DNA of 29,652 nt from DATGUA01 sp035301545 (GCA_035301545.1 DATGUA010000011.1:1-29652), one strand, 5' to 3'. Positions 1 through 8,117 are shown, numbered from the stretch's first letter. Notes: a model not told the origin generated them from the letters alone. Numbers and translations: made by a program.

Positions 1-1
1 A

Positions 2-346
2 GCTGATGAAGAAGCATCTCAAGAAGGAATGTATTTAGTACATAATGGAGTAGTACGAGAAACTCCTAGGGCAAAGGTTCGTGAAGGTATAGATGATGGT
101 TCTGTAGTAAAAGGAATGGAATTTAGCTATGACAAAGAGAAAGTAGATAAAGTAATTGAAGAAACTTATAAAATGGATGGAATCTTCCATGTAAGAGTTT
201 GGCTAAATGAAGGTCATCTAGAACTTGGCGATGATGTAATGTATGTCTTAGTCGGAGGGGATATTAGACCTCATGTAATTGATGCACTTCAATTCCTAGT
301 AGAAAAGGTAAAGACAGAATGTGTTACAGAAATTGAGAAGAAATAA
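2..346 (+). CDS. moaE: MoaE-like molybdopterin synthase large subunit (5' partial)
   Basis: The reading frame is open from base 2, so the true start lies upstream of the window; the in-window ATG at 29 is probably internal. MoaE works with sulfur-carrying MoaD to insert the dithiolene sulfurs into precursor Z, making molybdopterin in the cytoplasm. Seen here are the family-like stretches VVRETPRAKVREG near the front, FHVRVWLNEGHLELGDDVMYVLVGG in the middle (cited in part: HLELGDD) and a C-terminal helix with VEKVKTE. The usual PxWKxE end is replaced by TEIEKK, so this is a divergent member of the kind common in clostridia. The remaining 114 codons are close to full family length. A terminator follows about 160 bp downstream. 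The assignment rests on motif recall only; a different role for this divergent branch is possible. Confidence 0.7.
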   Translation, partial: ADEEASQEGMYLVHNGVVRETPRAKVREGIDDGSVVKGMEFSYDKEKVDKVIEETYKMDGIFHVRVWLNEGHLELGDDVMYVLVGGDIRPHVIDALQFLVEKVKTECVTEIEKK

Positions 347-503
347 GGTAGGTTTATTAGAAATTGGTAAAGATGAAGATTTCCTAATATTAAATTTAGT
401 ATAAGTGGAATATTAAAATGAAATAGAAGAAGGAAAGAGAATAACACAATGATACTGGATTAATTTATATTATAATTAATAAATATGATTAAACTATTTA
501 CTT

Positions 504-533
504 AAAAACACTTGAAAAAATTCAAGTGTTTTT
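504..533 (+). terminator. Rho-independent terminator, moaE side
   Basis: A 13-bp perfect stem (AAAAACACTTGAA and its complement) with an AAAA loop runs directly into a T tract. The A-rich left side also allows function in the reverse direction, but no minus-strand gene needs it. It separates the MoaE transcript from the pfl promoter. Confidence 0.85.
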
Positions 534-545
534 TATTTTCAAAAC

Positions 546-561
546 TGTGACCACCATCACT
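546..561 (+). promoter_or_regulatory. Fnr/Crp-type operator upstream of pflB
   Basis: The sequence reads TGTGA-CCACCA-TCACT, which is exactly the TGTGA-N6-TCACT consensus I recall for the Bacillus subtilis Fnr regulon. Its centre (553/554) lies about 41.5 bp before the transcription start predicted from the -10 box at 583-588, the classical class II activator position. The overlapping -35 region is poor, as expected for an activator-dependent promoter. The Crp/Fnr protein encoded at 3699-4418 is the natural candidate to bind here. Confidence 0.7.
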
Positions 562-588
562 GCATAAGAAATCTATCCAATATATAAT
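560..588 (+). promoter_or_regulatory. pflB promoter (-10 TATAAT, weak -35)
   Basis: A perfect TATAAT lies at 583-588. At 17-bp spacing the -35 position is CTGCAT, a poor match that partly overlaps the Fnr-type operator. This predicts a start near 595 and dependence on the activator. The start point is inferred from spacing rules. Confidence 0.55.
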
Positions 589-640
589 GAAATCAAGATA
601 AGAAATTAAAGTTATACTACATAGATAGGAGATGGATAAA

Positions 641-2884
641 ATGAAACATTGGGAAGGATTTAAGAAAGGTAATTGGATGGAAAAAGTTGATGTAAGAGAG
701 TTTATACAATTAAATTATAAACCTTATGAAGGTGATGATTCTTTTTTAGTTGAAGCTACAGAAAGAACAAAAAATCTTTGGGATAAAGCAGAAGAAATAA
801 TAGAAAAAGAAATATTAACTAATGATGTAGCTATAGATACTACAAGATTTTCTGGGATAAATAACTATGAACCGGGATACTTAGATAAAGATAATGAACT
901 TATAGTAGGATTTCAAACAGATCAACCATTAAAAAGAATAGTAAATCCATATGGTGGATATAGAATGGTACAAAACTCTTTAAATGCTTATGGTCATGAA
1001 ATGAATGGAACTTTAGAAGAACATTTTAATCAATTTAGAAAGTCACATAATCAAGGGGTATTTGATGCCTATACAAAAGAAATGAGAAAAGCAAGAACTG
1101 CAGGATTACTGACTGGATTACCAGATGCTTATGGAAGAGGAAGAATTATAGGAGATTATAGAAGAATAGCATTATACGGAATCGACTTTTTAAAAGCAGA
1201 AAAAATGAAAGATAAAGATAATATAAAAGGAAATGCAAGAGAAGATACTATTAGATCCAGAGAAGAGATATCAGAACAAATTAGAGCTTTAGATGAAATA
1301 AAAGATATGGCAGCATCCTATGGATTTGATATTTCAAAACCTGCTAAAAATGCTCAAGAAGCAGTACAGTTTCTATACTTTGGATATTTAGCAGCAATTA
1401 AAGAAAATAATGGTGCAGCAATGTCTCTTGGAAGAAATACTACATTTTTAGATATATATATTCAAAAGGACATAGATGATGGAATATTAACAGAAGAAGA
1501 AGCCCAAGAATTAATAGACCAATTTATAATTAAATTAAGAATGGTAAGGCATCTGAGAACACCAGAATATAATGAATTATTTGCAGGAGATCCTAATTGG
1601 GTGACAGAGTCTATAGGTGGTATAGGAAAAGACGGAAGAACCTTAGTAACAAAGACAGCATTTAGATTCCTTCATACATTGACAACTTTATCACCAGCAC
1701 CTGAACCAAATATGACAGTTTTATGGTCATTAGATTTACCAAAAGGATTTAAAGATTATTGTGCTAAAATGTCAATAGAGACAGGAGCGATCCAATATGA
1801 AAATGATGATCTTATGAGACCTATATATGGAGACGATTATGGAATAGCCTGCTGTGTATCTGCAATGGAAATAGGTAAAGAAATGCAGTTCTTTGGTGCT
1901 AGAACAAATCTTGGAAAAGCACTTTTATATGCGATAAATGGTGGAATAGATGAAATGAAAAAAGACAAAGATGGTAGCTTGTTGAAAGTAATAGATGGTA
2001 TTGAAAAGATAGAAGATGAAGTATTAGACTATGACAGGGTAGTAGAAAATTTTGACAAGATATTAAAACCTTTAGCTGAATTATATGTAGATACTATGAA
2101 CACAATCCATTATATGCATGATAAATATGCTTATGAAAAAGGTCAGATGGCATTACATGATACAAATATTCATAGATATATGGCATTTGGAATAGCTGGA
2201 CTATCTATAGTAGCTGATTCATTAAGTGCTATAAAGTATGCAAAAGTAAAACCAATTAGAGATGAAAACGGAATTGCAATAGATTTTGAAATAGAAGGTG
2301 ATTTCCCTAAGTATGGTAACGATGATGATAGAGTAGATGATTTAGCAGTAGAGGTAGTCAATAAATTCATGGATGAACTTAGAAAGACTCCAACCTATAG
2401 AGAATCAGAACATACACTATCTGTATTAACTATTACATCTAATGTAGTTTATGGTAAGAAAACAGGATCTACACCAGATGGAAGAAAGAAAGGTGAGCCA
2501 TTTGCACCAGGTGCAAATCCAATGCATGGTAGAGATGATCATGGAGCTTTAGCATCACTGAATTCAGTAGCTAAAATACCATACGATAATTGTCAGGATG
2601 GTATATCTAACACATTCTCAATCACACCAGATACTATAGGAAAAAGTGATAAAGAAAAAATAAATAATCTATCAGGTTTAATGGATGGATATTTTGAACA
2701 AGATGCTTTTCATCTAAATGTAAATGTATTAAATAGAGATTTATTAATAGACGCTATGAAAAATCCAGAAAAATATCCAACATTAACTATTAGAGTATCA
2801 GGATATGCAGTACATTTTAATAGACTTACAGAAGAACAAAAATTAGAAGTTATAGATAGAACATTTCACGACAGAGTTTCATAG
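641..2884 (+). CDS. pflB: Pyruvate formate-lyase (formate C-acetyltransferase)
   Basis: A glycyl-radical enzyme that converts pyruvate and CoA to acetyl-CoA and formate during anaerobic sugar fermentation in the cytoplasm. The adjacent active-site cysteine pair is visible in IACCVSAM (Cys404-Cys405), and the C-terminal radical loop in RVSGYAVHF (Gly721). At 747 residues the length fits the family (about 740-760). The ATG at 641 is preferred because the AGGAG at 627-631 lies 9 bases before it; the in-frame ATG at 632 abuts that ribosome site with no spacer. The activase gene follows after 14 bp, so the two are surely co-transcribed. An Fnr-type operator in the promoter predicts anaerobic induction. 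Confidence 0.97.
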   Translation: MKHWEGFKKGNWMEKVDVREFIQLNYKPYEGDDSFLVEATERTKNLWDKAEEIIEKEILTNDVAIDTTRFSGINNYEPGYLDKDNELIVGFQTDQPLKRIVNPYGGYRMVQNSLNAYGHEMNGTLEEHFNQFRKSHNQGVFDAYTKEMRKARTAGLLTGLPDAYGRGRIIGDYRRIALYGIDFLKAEKMKDKDNIKGNAREDTIRSREEISEQIRALDEIKDMAASYGFDISKPAKNAQEAVQFLYFGYLAAIKENNGAAMSLGRNTTFLDIYIQKDIDDGILTEEEAQELIDQFIIKLRMVRHLRTPEYNELFAGDPNWVTESIGGIGKDGRTLVTKTAFRFLHTLTTLSPAPEPNMTVLWSLDLPKGFKDYCAKMSIETGAIQYENDDLMRPIYGDDYGIACCVSAMEIGKEMQFFGARTNLGKALLYAINGGIDEMKKDKDGSLLKVIDGIEKIEDEVLDYDRVVENFDKILKPLAELYVDTMNTIHYMHDKYAYEKGQMALHDTNIHRYMAFGIAGLSIVADSLSAIKYAKVKPIRDENGIAIDFEIEGDFPKYGNDDDRVDDLAVEVVNKFMDELRKTPTYRESEHTLSVLTITSNVVYGKKTGSTPDGRKKGEPFAPGANPMHGRDDHGALASLNSVAKIPYDNCQDGISNTFSITPDTIGKSDKEKINNLSGLMDGYFEQDAFHLNVNVLNRDLLIDAMKNPEKYPTLTIRVSGYAVHFNRLTEEQKLEVIDRTFHDRVS

Positions 2885-2898
2885 AAAGGACGATTATT

Positions 2899-3654
2899 AT
2901 GATACAAGGAAAACTTCATTCAATAGAAACTATGGGATTAGTAGATGGACCAGGAATTAGAACAGTATTTTTTCTACAGGGTTGTCCTTTAAGATGTGCC
3001 TATTGTCATAATCCAGATAGTCAAAATATGTTTTCAAATAAAAATATAACACCGGAAGAAGTATTAGGAATGGCTAAAAAATATAAAACATATTACAAAA
3101 ATAGTGGAGGGGGAGTAACATTTTCAGGTGGAGAATCTCTACTACAAGGAGAATTTTTAGTAGAAACATTAAAATTATTGAAAGAAGAAGGAATTCATAC
3201 AGCTATAGACACTAGTGGATTTGGAGATAAAAAATATTATAAGGAAATATTAGAATATGTAGATATGGTTATTCTTGATATAAAACATTTTAGTAATAAA
3301 GGTTATCAAGATGTTACCAAACGACCTATTGGAAGGTTTTTAGAATTTCTTTCATATTTAGAGGATTTTCATGGTACAATATGGATGAGACATGTTATGG
3401 TACCAGGTATAACTGATAATGAGGAAAGTATGTATAGATTATTTAGCAGAATGGAACATCTAGCAGAAAAGATAGATAGATTTGAAATACTACCATATCA
3501 TACTATGGGAGTAGGAAAATATGAAGCACTTGGTAGAGAATATGAATTAAAAGGCGTTCCACAAATGGACAAAAGAAAAGCTAAAGAATTCGAAAATATA
3601 TTAACAGCTATGTTAGAAAAGAAAAAAGCCAAAATCAGAAAAGATATTATCTAA
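2899..3654 (+). CDS. pflA: Pyruvate formate-lyase-activating enzyme (radical SAM)
   Basis: It uses a [4Fe-4S] cluster and S-adenosylmethionine to place the glycyl radical on PflB. The radical-SAM CX3CX2C signature is seen as GCPLRCAYCHNP (Cys29, Cys33, Cys36), followed by GGGVTFSGGE, the SAM-contacting GGE segment. The N-terminal VDGPGIRTVFFLQGC is typical of PflA. The length of 251 residues is normal. The ribosome site AGAAAGGA lies 8 bases before the ATG. It sits directly behind pflB, and the Crp/Fnr regulator gene follows after 44 bp with no terminator between them, so the three probably form one transcript. Confidence 0.96.
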   Translation: MIQGKLHSIETMGLVDGPGIRTVFFLQGCPLRCAYCHNPDSQNMFSNKNITPEEVLGMAKKYKTYYKNSGGGVTFSGGESLLQGEFLVETLKLLKEEGIHTAIDTSGFGDKKYYKEILEYVDMVILDIKHFSNKGYQDVTKRPIGRFLEFLSYLEDFHGTIWMRHVMVPGITDNEESMYRLFSRMEHLAEKIDRFEILPYHTMGVGKYEALGREYELKGVPQMDKRKAKEFENILTAMLEKKKAKIRKDII

Positions 3655-3698
3655 AGATATCATAACCTATGTCAAAAATTCATAAGTAGGTGATTCAG

Positions 3699-4418
3699 AT
3701 GGTCGAATCCAATATTTGTAATAATAATTGCTGTACTTGTAAAGAAGATCCTTGTATTGAGAAAATACCATTATTATCTAATTTAAATAAAGAGGAATTA
3801 TCTCAAGTTTCAGAAGGTATAATTACCAAAGAGTATAAAAAGGGAGAATATATATTTAGAACAGGAGATGAATCAGATAAGCTATATATAGTATGTTCTG
3901 GCAGGATGAAAATTTACAAATATCTTTCAGATGGGAGAGAACAAATATTATATATATACGGATCTAGAGATTTTGTAGGAGCCTTTAATCTTTTAAAAAA
4001 AGATAAATATAAATATAATGGTGTAGCTTTAGAAGATACTACTATTAGTACATTGTCTAAAGAAAGTTTTGATAGAATAGTTATAAAAAATCCTAATATT
4101 ACATTAAAAATATTAGAAAAAGCATATGAACGGATTAGATGGGCTGAAGGGCTAATAAATGTATTATCTTCAGGTAATGCAAATGCTAAAGTCGCAAGTC
4201 TTCTACTAAATCTTATAGAAGATTTCGGAACGGAAACTAAAGAGGGTATAAAGTTAAACCTATCTATAAATAGAGAAGAAATGGGTAGTTATGCAGGAAT
4301 AACAAGAGAAACTATGACTAGAAAACTAAGAGAATTTAAAGAATTAGGATATATAGATTTTGAAGGTAATAGAAAAATAATATTATTACAACAAGATAAA
4401 CTAAAAGAAATGCTTTAA
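3699..4418 (+). CDS. Crp/Fnr-family regulator with N-terminal cysteine cluster
   Basis: A 239-residue transcription regulator with a cyclic-nucleotide-binding-like beta-roll domain (roughly residues 25-145, with the KGEYIFRTGDESDKLYIV core) and a C-terminal winged helix (NREEMGSYAGITRETMTRKL). The N-terminus carries Cys7, Cys11, Cys12, Cys14 and Cys19; the C-x3-C-x2-C-x4-C spacing closely resembles the Fe-S cysteines of E. coli FNR (C-x3-C-x2-C-x5-C), so oxygen sensing through a cluster is plausible. The ATG at 3699 has AGGTG 6 bases upstream. The GTG at 3690 overlaps that ribosome site and is unlikely. It lies directly behind pflBA, whose promoter holds a matching operator. Cluster binding is inference. 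Confidence 0.9.
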   Translation: MVESNICNNNCCTCKEDPCIEKIPLLSNLNKEELSQVSEGIITKEYKKGEYIFRTGDESDKLYIVCSGRMKIYKYLSDGREQILYIYGSRDFVGAFNLLKKDKYKYNGVALEDTTISTLSKESFDRIVIKNPNITLKILEKAYERIRWAEGLINVLSSGNANAKVASLLLNLIEDFGTETKEGIKLNLSINREEMGSYAGITRETMTRKLREFKELGYIDFEGNRKIILLQQDKLKEML

Positions 4419-4446
4419 GGATAATTATCCTTAAAGCATTTCTTTT
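4403..4446 (+). terminator. Palindromic terminator behind the pfl/fnr operon
   Basis: A perfect 20-bp inverted repeat (left arm AAAAGAAATGCTTTAAGGAT, 4403-4422) surrounds AATT, so the whole 44 bp is an exact palindrome. A-rich on one side and T-rich on the other, it can work in both directions. The regulator's stop codon (4416-4418) lies inside the left arm. Confidence 0.85.
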
Positions 4447-4505
4447 AATATATCTGTAAATATTAGAATAGATATAATTAGGCTATCAATATATAAACTG
4501 GATAG

Positions 4506-4676
4506 ACCTTTCTATTAGCTATATTACTAATATATGGTCATGAATCTATTCTTAAAAGACTCAGTAGAGAATTAGAAAATTATAGGGGAAATCTGGCATT
4601 AACTATAGCTTTTGTTATAGCTACAGGTATATTGGGTAATATAATAGTACCAATTGTATTAAGTTTAATAGGATAA
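4506..4676 (+). pseudogene. Start-less membrane-peptide ORF, possible gene remnant
   Basis: Between the regulator terminator and msrA a frame stays open for 56 codons from just after a stop at 4503-4505. It reads like real protein: a hydrophobic start (TFLLAILLIYGHES), a charged stretch (LKRLSRELENYRGN) and a clean membrane helix (LALTIAFVIATGILGNIIVP) ending in LSLIG and TAA. There is no ATG, GTG or TTG at the front and no ribosome site. I read it as the decayed remnant of a small membrane protein, or one using an unusual start. I cannot name the family. Confidence 0.4.
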
Positions 4677-4709
4677 ATAATACTTATAAAATATAAGGAG
4701 TAGATAAAA

Positions 4710-5186
4710 ATGAAAGAAATATATTTAGCAGGTGGATGTTTCTGGGGTGTAGATGAGTATTTCTCTAGACTTGATGGGGTAGCAGAAACTGAGTCAGGTT
4801 ATGCTAATGGAGATAAAGAAAATCCATCTTATGAAGAGGTATGTACAGGAACTACAGGTCATACAGAAACAGTCTATATAAAGTATGATGAAAATATTAT
4901 ATCTTTAGAAGAAATATTAGATAGATTTTGGAGAATAATAGATCCTACCTTATTAAATAGGCAAGGTGGAGATATCGGAAACCAATATAGAACTGGAATA
5001 TATTATGTAGATGATAAAGATTTAGAAATAATAAATAAGACTTTAGAAAATGAAAAAGAAAAACATGACAAACCTATAGTTACAGAAGTTGTAAAACTAA
5101 AGTCCTATTATCCAGCAGAAGAATATCATCAAGACTATCTAAAGAAAAATCCAGGTGGATATTGTCATATAGATATGAGTATGTAA
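4710..5186 (+). CDS. msrA: Peptide methionine sulfoxide reductase A
   Basis: It reduces the S-epimer of methionine sulfoxide, free or in proteins, repairing oxidative damage in the cytoplasm with reducing power from thioredoxin. The catalytic motif GGCFWG holds Cys10; a C-terminal Cys152 (GGYCHIDMSM) and Cys45 are candidates for the resolving role. GNQYRTGIYY is another family hallmark. The length of 158 residues is typical of the single-domain form, without an MsrB fusion. The ATG has AAGGAG 8 bases upstream. It appears to be transcribed alone; its promoter may lie inside the preceding 56-codon remnant. Confidence 0.95.
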   Translation: MKEIYLAGGCFWGVDEYFSRLDGVAETESGYANGDKENPSYEEVCTGTTGHTETVYIKYDENIISLEEILDRFWRIIDPTLLNRQGGDIGNQYRTGIYYVDDKDLEIINKTLENEKEKHDKPIVTEVVKLKSYYPAEEYHQDYLKKNPGGYCHIDMSM

Positions 5187-5391
5187 CAAAAATATTATTA
5201 AACAAGTAAAAGAAAGATTAAAGAAAAGTTCATTGTTATTAGTAAATTCTATTGAAATTGGGTATGAGGGTTATATGAGTAATATATAGTGGTTTCCCAA
5301 TTATATATAGATAATATAAACTTTTAACCTGAAAACTTGTAATTCCCTATAGTATTATTCAGTAATATGTTTTATAATGTATTAAATGGGA

Positions 5392-5426
5392 AAAATATTA
5401 ATATAAACAATAAATATTAATATTTT
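5392..5426. repeat. AT-only inverted repeat before the DUF1292 gene
   Basis: Two 12-bp arms (AAAATATTAATA at 5392-5403 and its complement at 5415-5426) flank an 11-base spacer immediately before the AAAGGAGG ribosome site. It could form a hairpin next to the translation start or be an operator. The AT-only composition makes chance plausible. Confidence 0.4.
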
Positions 5427-5439
5427 AAAGGAGGATTGT

Positions 5440-5718
5440 ATGACTGATAAAAAAGAAGTACACGAACATGAAGATATGGATACTATTTTTCTAAATTTAG
5501 AAGATGGGTCAGAAATTGAATGTGGGATAATTGGAATATTTGATACGGAAGACAAAGAGTATATGGCATTATTTGCAATAGAGGAAGAAGAGGTTCTTTT
5601 ATTTCAATATGAAGAAAAAGAGGATGAGTTTGAATTAAATCCAATAGAAGATGATAAAGAGTTTGAAGTAGCTTGTGATGCATATTATGAATTAGTTGAA
5701 GAGAATGAAGACGATTAG
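5440..5718 (+). CDS. DUF1292 (YrzB-like) acidic small protein
   Basis: A 92-residue, strongly acidic protein with the DUF1292 pattern: DTIFLNLEDGSEIECGIIGIF, then YMALFAIEEEEVLLFQYEE (here cited in parts: YMALF, EEVLLFQYEE) and a Glu/Asp-rich end. The family is widespread in Firmicutes, often near the alanyl-tRNA synthetase/RuvX genes, and has no established function. A consensus AAAGGAGG ribosome site precedes the ATG, so high expression is likely. A terminator hairpin follows 16 bp after the stop, so it is probably monocistronic or the last gene of its unit. Confidence 0.85.
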   Translation: MTDKKEVHEHEDMDTIFLNLEDGSEIECGIIGIFDTEDKEYMALFAIEEEEVLLFQYEEKEDEFELNPIEDDKEFEVACDAYYELVEENEDD

Positions 5719-5733
5719 AAATACTAAATTTAA

Positions 5734-5769
5734 AAGAAAGTACTTTGTTAAATAGCAAGGTACTTTCTT
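5734..5769 (+). terminator. Terminator behind the DUF1292 gene
   Basis: A 15-bp stem with one G-U pair (arms 5734-5747 and 5756-5769, core AAGAAAGTAC/GTACTTTCTT) encloses an 8-base loop and ends in TTTCTT. A TTG inside it (5745) extends the next reading frame but is not a real start. Confidence 0.7.
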
Positions 5770-5792
5770 CGAATTTAGAAAGGTGTGATAAT

Positions 5793-6626
5793 TTGTACAA
5801 ATTAATAGCTTTAGATTTAGATGGAACTCTGCTAACAGATAATAAAACAATCACACAGGAAAATTTAGATACTTTACATCATTTAATAGATTTAGGATAT
5901 GAAGTAGTTATAGCAACAGGTCGAGGATATTATTCAGCTAGAACATTAACAAAAAATATTAATGAACATCTAATCTATATATGTAATAATGGGAATATAA
6001 TAAGAGATGCTATGGATAATAAAACTTTATCTACAAAATTTTTAGATCCAGAAGATTCAAAAATAATATTGGAAGAAGGATTTTCTAGAGGTTTAGATCC
6101 TATTATTCATGTAGACTATTTCCATGATGGCTATGATATAATAATAAACAAGGATAATTATTATGCTAATTTGTATGTAGATGAATCTAATCCATCATAT
6201 AGGGCTAAAATAATTGGAGAGGATTTAGAAAAGGATTTAGATAGGATCTTAGCATTAGTATATCCAGGTAATATAGATACACTTAAAGACTTTAATTATT
6301 CTATAAGTGAGCTATATCCAGGTAAATATAATTCCCATGTAATGGAAAATGTACAAATGGCAGAAGGCCTATTAGAGGTTATGAATCCTGTAGGAACAAA
6401 ATGGAACACTTTAATAGAATATGCATCATCTATAGGAGTCAAAGCTAAAGAGATAATAGCTATAGGTGATGATAATAATGATATTGAAATGATAATGAAT
6501 GCAGGATTAGGAATAGCTATGAATAATGGTGGTAGGTTAATAAAAGAAGTATCAAATAAAATTAGTAAAAGAAGTAATAATGATTCTGGTGTTGCATTTG
6601 AATTAAAAAGAGCATTAGATATATAG
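5793..6626 (+). CDS. Cof-type HAD-superfamily phosphatase
   Basis: A 277-residue hydrolase of the haloacid dehalogenase superfamily, Cof/YbjI/YidA-like, that probably dephosphorylates small sugar phosphates or cofactors. Motif I is ALDLDGTLLT (nucleophile Asp8, acid Asp10). Motif IV is AIGDDNNDIEMI near the C-terminus, followed by AGLGIAMNNGG, a Cof-family hallmark. The start is the TTG at 5793, with AGAAAGGTG ending 7 bases upstream and MYKLIALDLDG as the expected N-terminus. The longer frame from TTG 5745 begins inside the previous terminator. The following radical SAM gene starts 40 bp downstream with no terminator. Confidence 0.9.
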   Translation: MYKLIALDLDGTLLTDNKTITQENLDTLHHLIDLGYEVVIATGRGYYSARTLTKNINEHLIYICNNGNIIRDAMDNKTLSTKFLDPEDSKIILEEGFSRGLDPIIHVDYFHDGYDIIINKDNYYANLYVDESNPSYRAKIIGEDLEKDLDRILALVYPGNIDTLKDFNYSISELYPGKYNSHVMENVQMAEGLLEVMNPVGTKWNTLIEYASSIGVKAKEIIAIGDDNNDIEMIMNAGLGIAMNNGGRLIKEVSNKISKRSNNDSGVAFELKRALDI

Positions 6627-6666
6627 GACAAGTAATGATATCATATAATTATAGGAGTTGAATTAT

Positions 6667-7623
6667 GTGAACAAAATAAAAGTATATAATATATATTCAG
6701 ATTATCTAAAAGATAGATTTGGAGAAAAAGTCTACAAACTTCCTATTAATTTACCATTATCCTGTCCTAATAGAGATGGCTTTTTAAGTAGAGGTGGATG
6801 TACATTTTGTGGAGAAGAGGGGGGTTCTTTTGAGAACTTATCTAATGTATTATCCGTGAAGGAACAGATATCAAAAAATATAGATTATATATCAAAAAGA
6901 TATAAAGCTAAAAAGTTTATAGCATATTTTCAAAATTTTTCAAATACTTATCTACCATTAGAGAAATTCAAAACTTATGTAGAAGATGCTATAGAAAAAA
7001 ACATAGTAGGAATATCTATATCAACAAGACCAGATTGTATTAATGATGAATACCTAGAATATCTAGAAAATATTCAGAAGAAACATGATTTAGAGATAAG
7101 TGTAGAATTGGGATTACAAACAGTTAATTATCATAGTTTAAATAAGGTAAATCGTGGACATACATTAGCTGAATTTATAGATGCAGTACTTAGAATCAAA
7201 AAATATAATCTAAGGATATGTACTCATTTGATCTTAAATTTACCTTGGGATAATAGAACAGATGTAATAGAAAATGCTAAGATAATATCAGCTTTAGGTA
7301 TAGATGAAATAAAGCTACATTCATTATATATTGTAAAAGATACGATGATGGGAGAGCAATATAATAAAGGCGAAATTGAAATGATTACAAAAGATGAATA
7401 TATAGAAAGAGTTATTCTCTTTTTAGAATATTTAGACCCATCAATTATTATTCAAAGAATAATAGGTAGAGCACCTAAGGAAGATACTCTATTTGTAAAT
7501 TGGCAGGAATCATGGTGGAAGATTAGAGATGAAATAGTAGAAACTATGGAAAAAAGAAATTCTTTCCAAGGAATAAAATGTGATTATTTAAATGGTAAAG
7601 CTTTAAAAAAATTTAATATGTAA
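6667..7623 (+). CDS. TIGR01212-family (YhcC-like) radical SAM protein
   Basis: A 318-residue radical SAM protein of the TIGR01212/YhcC type, whose function is not established. Its cluster cysteines are Cys33, Cys45 and Cys48 in LSCPNRDGFLSRGGCTFCG, an extended C-x11-C-x2-C arrangement instead of CX3CX2C, with the Elp3-like SAM core following (GISISTRPDC, ELGLQT, THLILNLPW). The GTG at 6667 is chosen because TAGGAG ends 9 bases before it; the in-frame TTG at 6658 directly abuts that site. It follows the HAD gene at 40 bp and precedes a P-loop protein gene at 38 bp. Confidence 0.88.
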   Translation: MNKIKVYNIYSDYLKDRFGEKVYKLPINLPLSCPNRDGFLSRGGCTFCGEEGGSFENLSNVLSVKEQISKNIDYISKRYKAKKFIAYFQNFSNTYLPLEKFKTYVEDAIEKNIVGISISTRPDCINDEYLEYLENIQKKHDLEISVELGLQTVNYHSLNKVNRGHTLAEFIDAVLRIKKYNLRICTHLILNLPWDNRTDVIENAKIISALGIDEIKLHSLYIVKDTMMGEQYNKGEIEMITKDEYIERVILFLEYLDPSIIIQRIIGRAPKEDTLFVNWQESWWKIRDEIVETMEKRNSFQGIKCDYLNGKALKKFNM

Positions 7624-7661
7624 AATAAATAAATATCATAGGGAAAGGAAAGGTGGTTATC

Positions 7662-8117
7662 ATGGTTAAATTTATTCTAGGTGAAAAAGGTGCAGGTAAG
7701 ACTAAGTGGTTGATTAATAATGCAAATATGGAAAAAGATAAAGGAAATGGAAACATCGCTTTTATTGATGTAGATGACGACCATATTTTTACTTTAGATC
7801 ATAATATAAGATTGATAAATGCCATGGAGTTTAATATTTTAAATATTGAATCTTTCTATGGTTTTTTATGTGGAGTAATAGGAATGGACTATGATGTAGA
7901 AAAGGTTTATGTAGATGGTATTTATAAGATAATGGATATTGATATTGAAGATATAGAAGATTTATTAGGAAGATTAAGTAAGGTAGCACAAATTTTTGAA
8001 GTAGAATTTTATATTAATGTAGATTACACATTCGATGATATACCAGAAAATTTAAAGAAAAATTGTTTAGAAGTAGTAGGAGTTAAAGATGGAAACGAAG
8101 TTATGGTAGAAGCGTAA
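7662..8117 (+). CDS. Small P-loop NTP-binding protein of unknown function
   Basis: A 151-residue protein opening with MVKFILGEKGAGKTKWL, a canonical Walker A loop (residues 7-14). A possible Walker B-like strand is VEKVYVDGIYKI. No second domain is evident and the rest is acidic. Short P-loop proteins of this kind occur in many clostridia and are sometimes labelled PilT-like without support; I do not assign a function. The ATG at 7662 follows AGGTGG by 5 bases; the GTG at 7653 overlaps that site. A strong terminator follows immediately, closing the HAD-radical SAM-P-loop transcript. Confidence 0.75.
   Translation: MVKFILGEKGAGKTKWLINNANMEKDKGNGNIAFIDVDDDHIFTLDHNIRLINAMEFNILNIESFYGFLCGVIGMDYDVEKVYVDGIYKIMDIDIEDIEDLLGRLSKVAQIFEVEFYINVDYTFDDIPENLKKNCLEVVGVKDGNEVMVEA

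Larger units (their letters stand above)
347..640. other. Intergenic region between moaE and pflB
   Basis: This stretch of almost 300 bp has no credible gene. The first 150 bp are AT-rich with no structure I can name. It then holds the terminator at 504-533, an Fnr-type operator at 546-561, a -10 hexamer at 583-588 and the pflB ribosome site at 627-631. Confidence 0.6.

Noticed and set aside
5745..5792. Longer N-terminus for the HAD phosphatase from TTG 5745
   Set aside because: That start lies inside a terminator hairpin, has no ribosome site, and adds residues before the expected MYKLIALDLDG N-terminus.
5483..5854. Minus-strand frame of 123 codons across the DUF1292 gene
   Set aside because: It runs opposite a well-supported gene and a terminator; the His/Leu-rich product looks like an antisense shadow.
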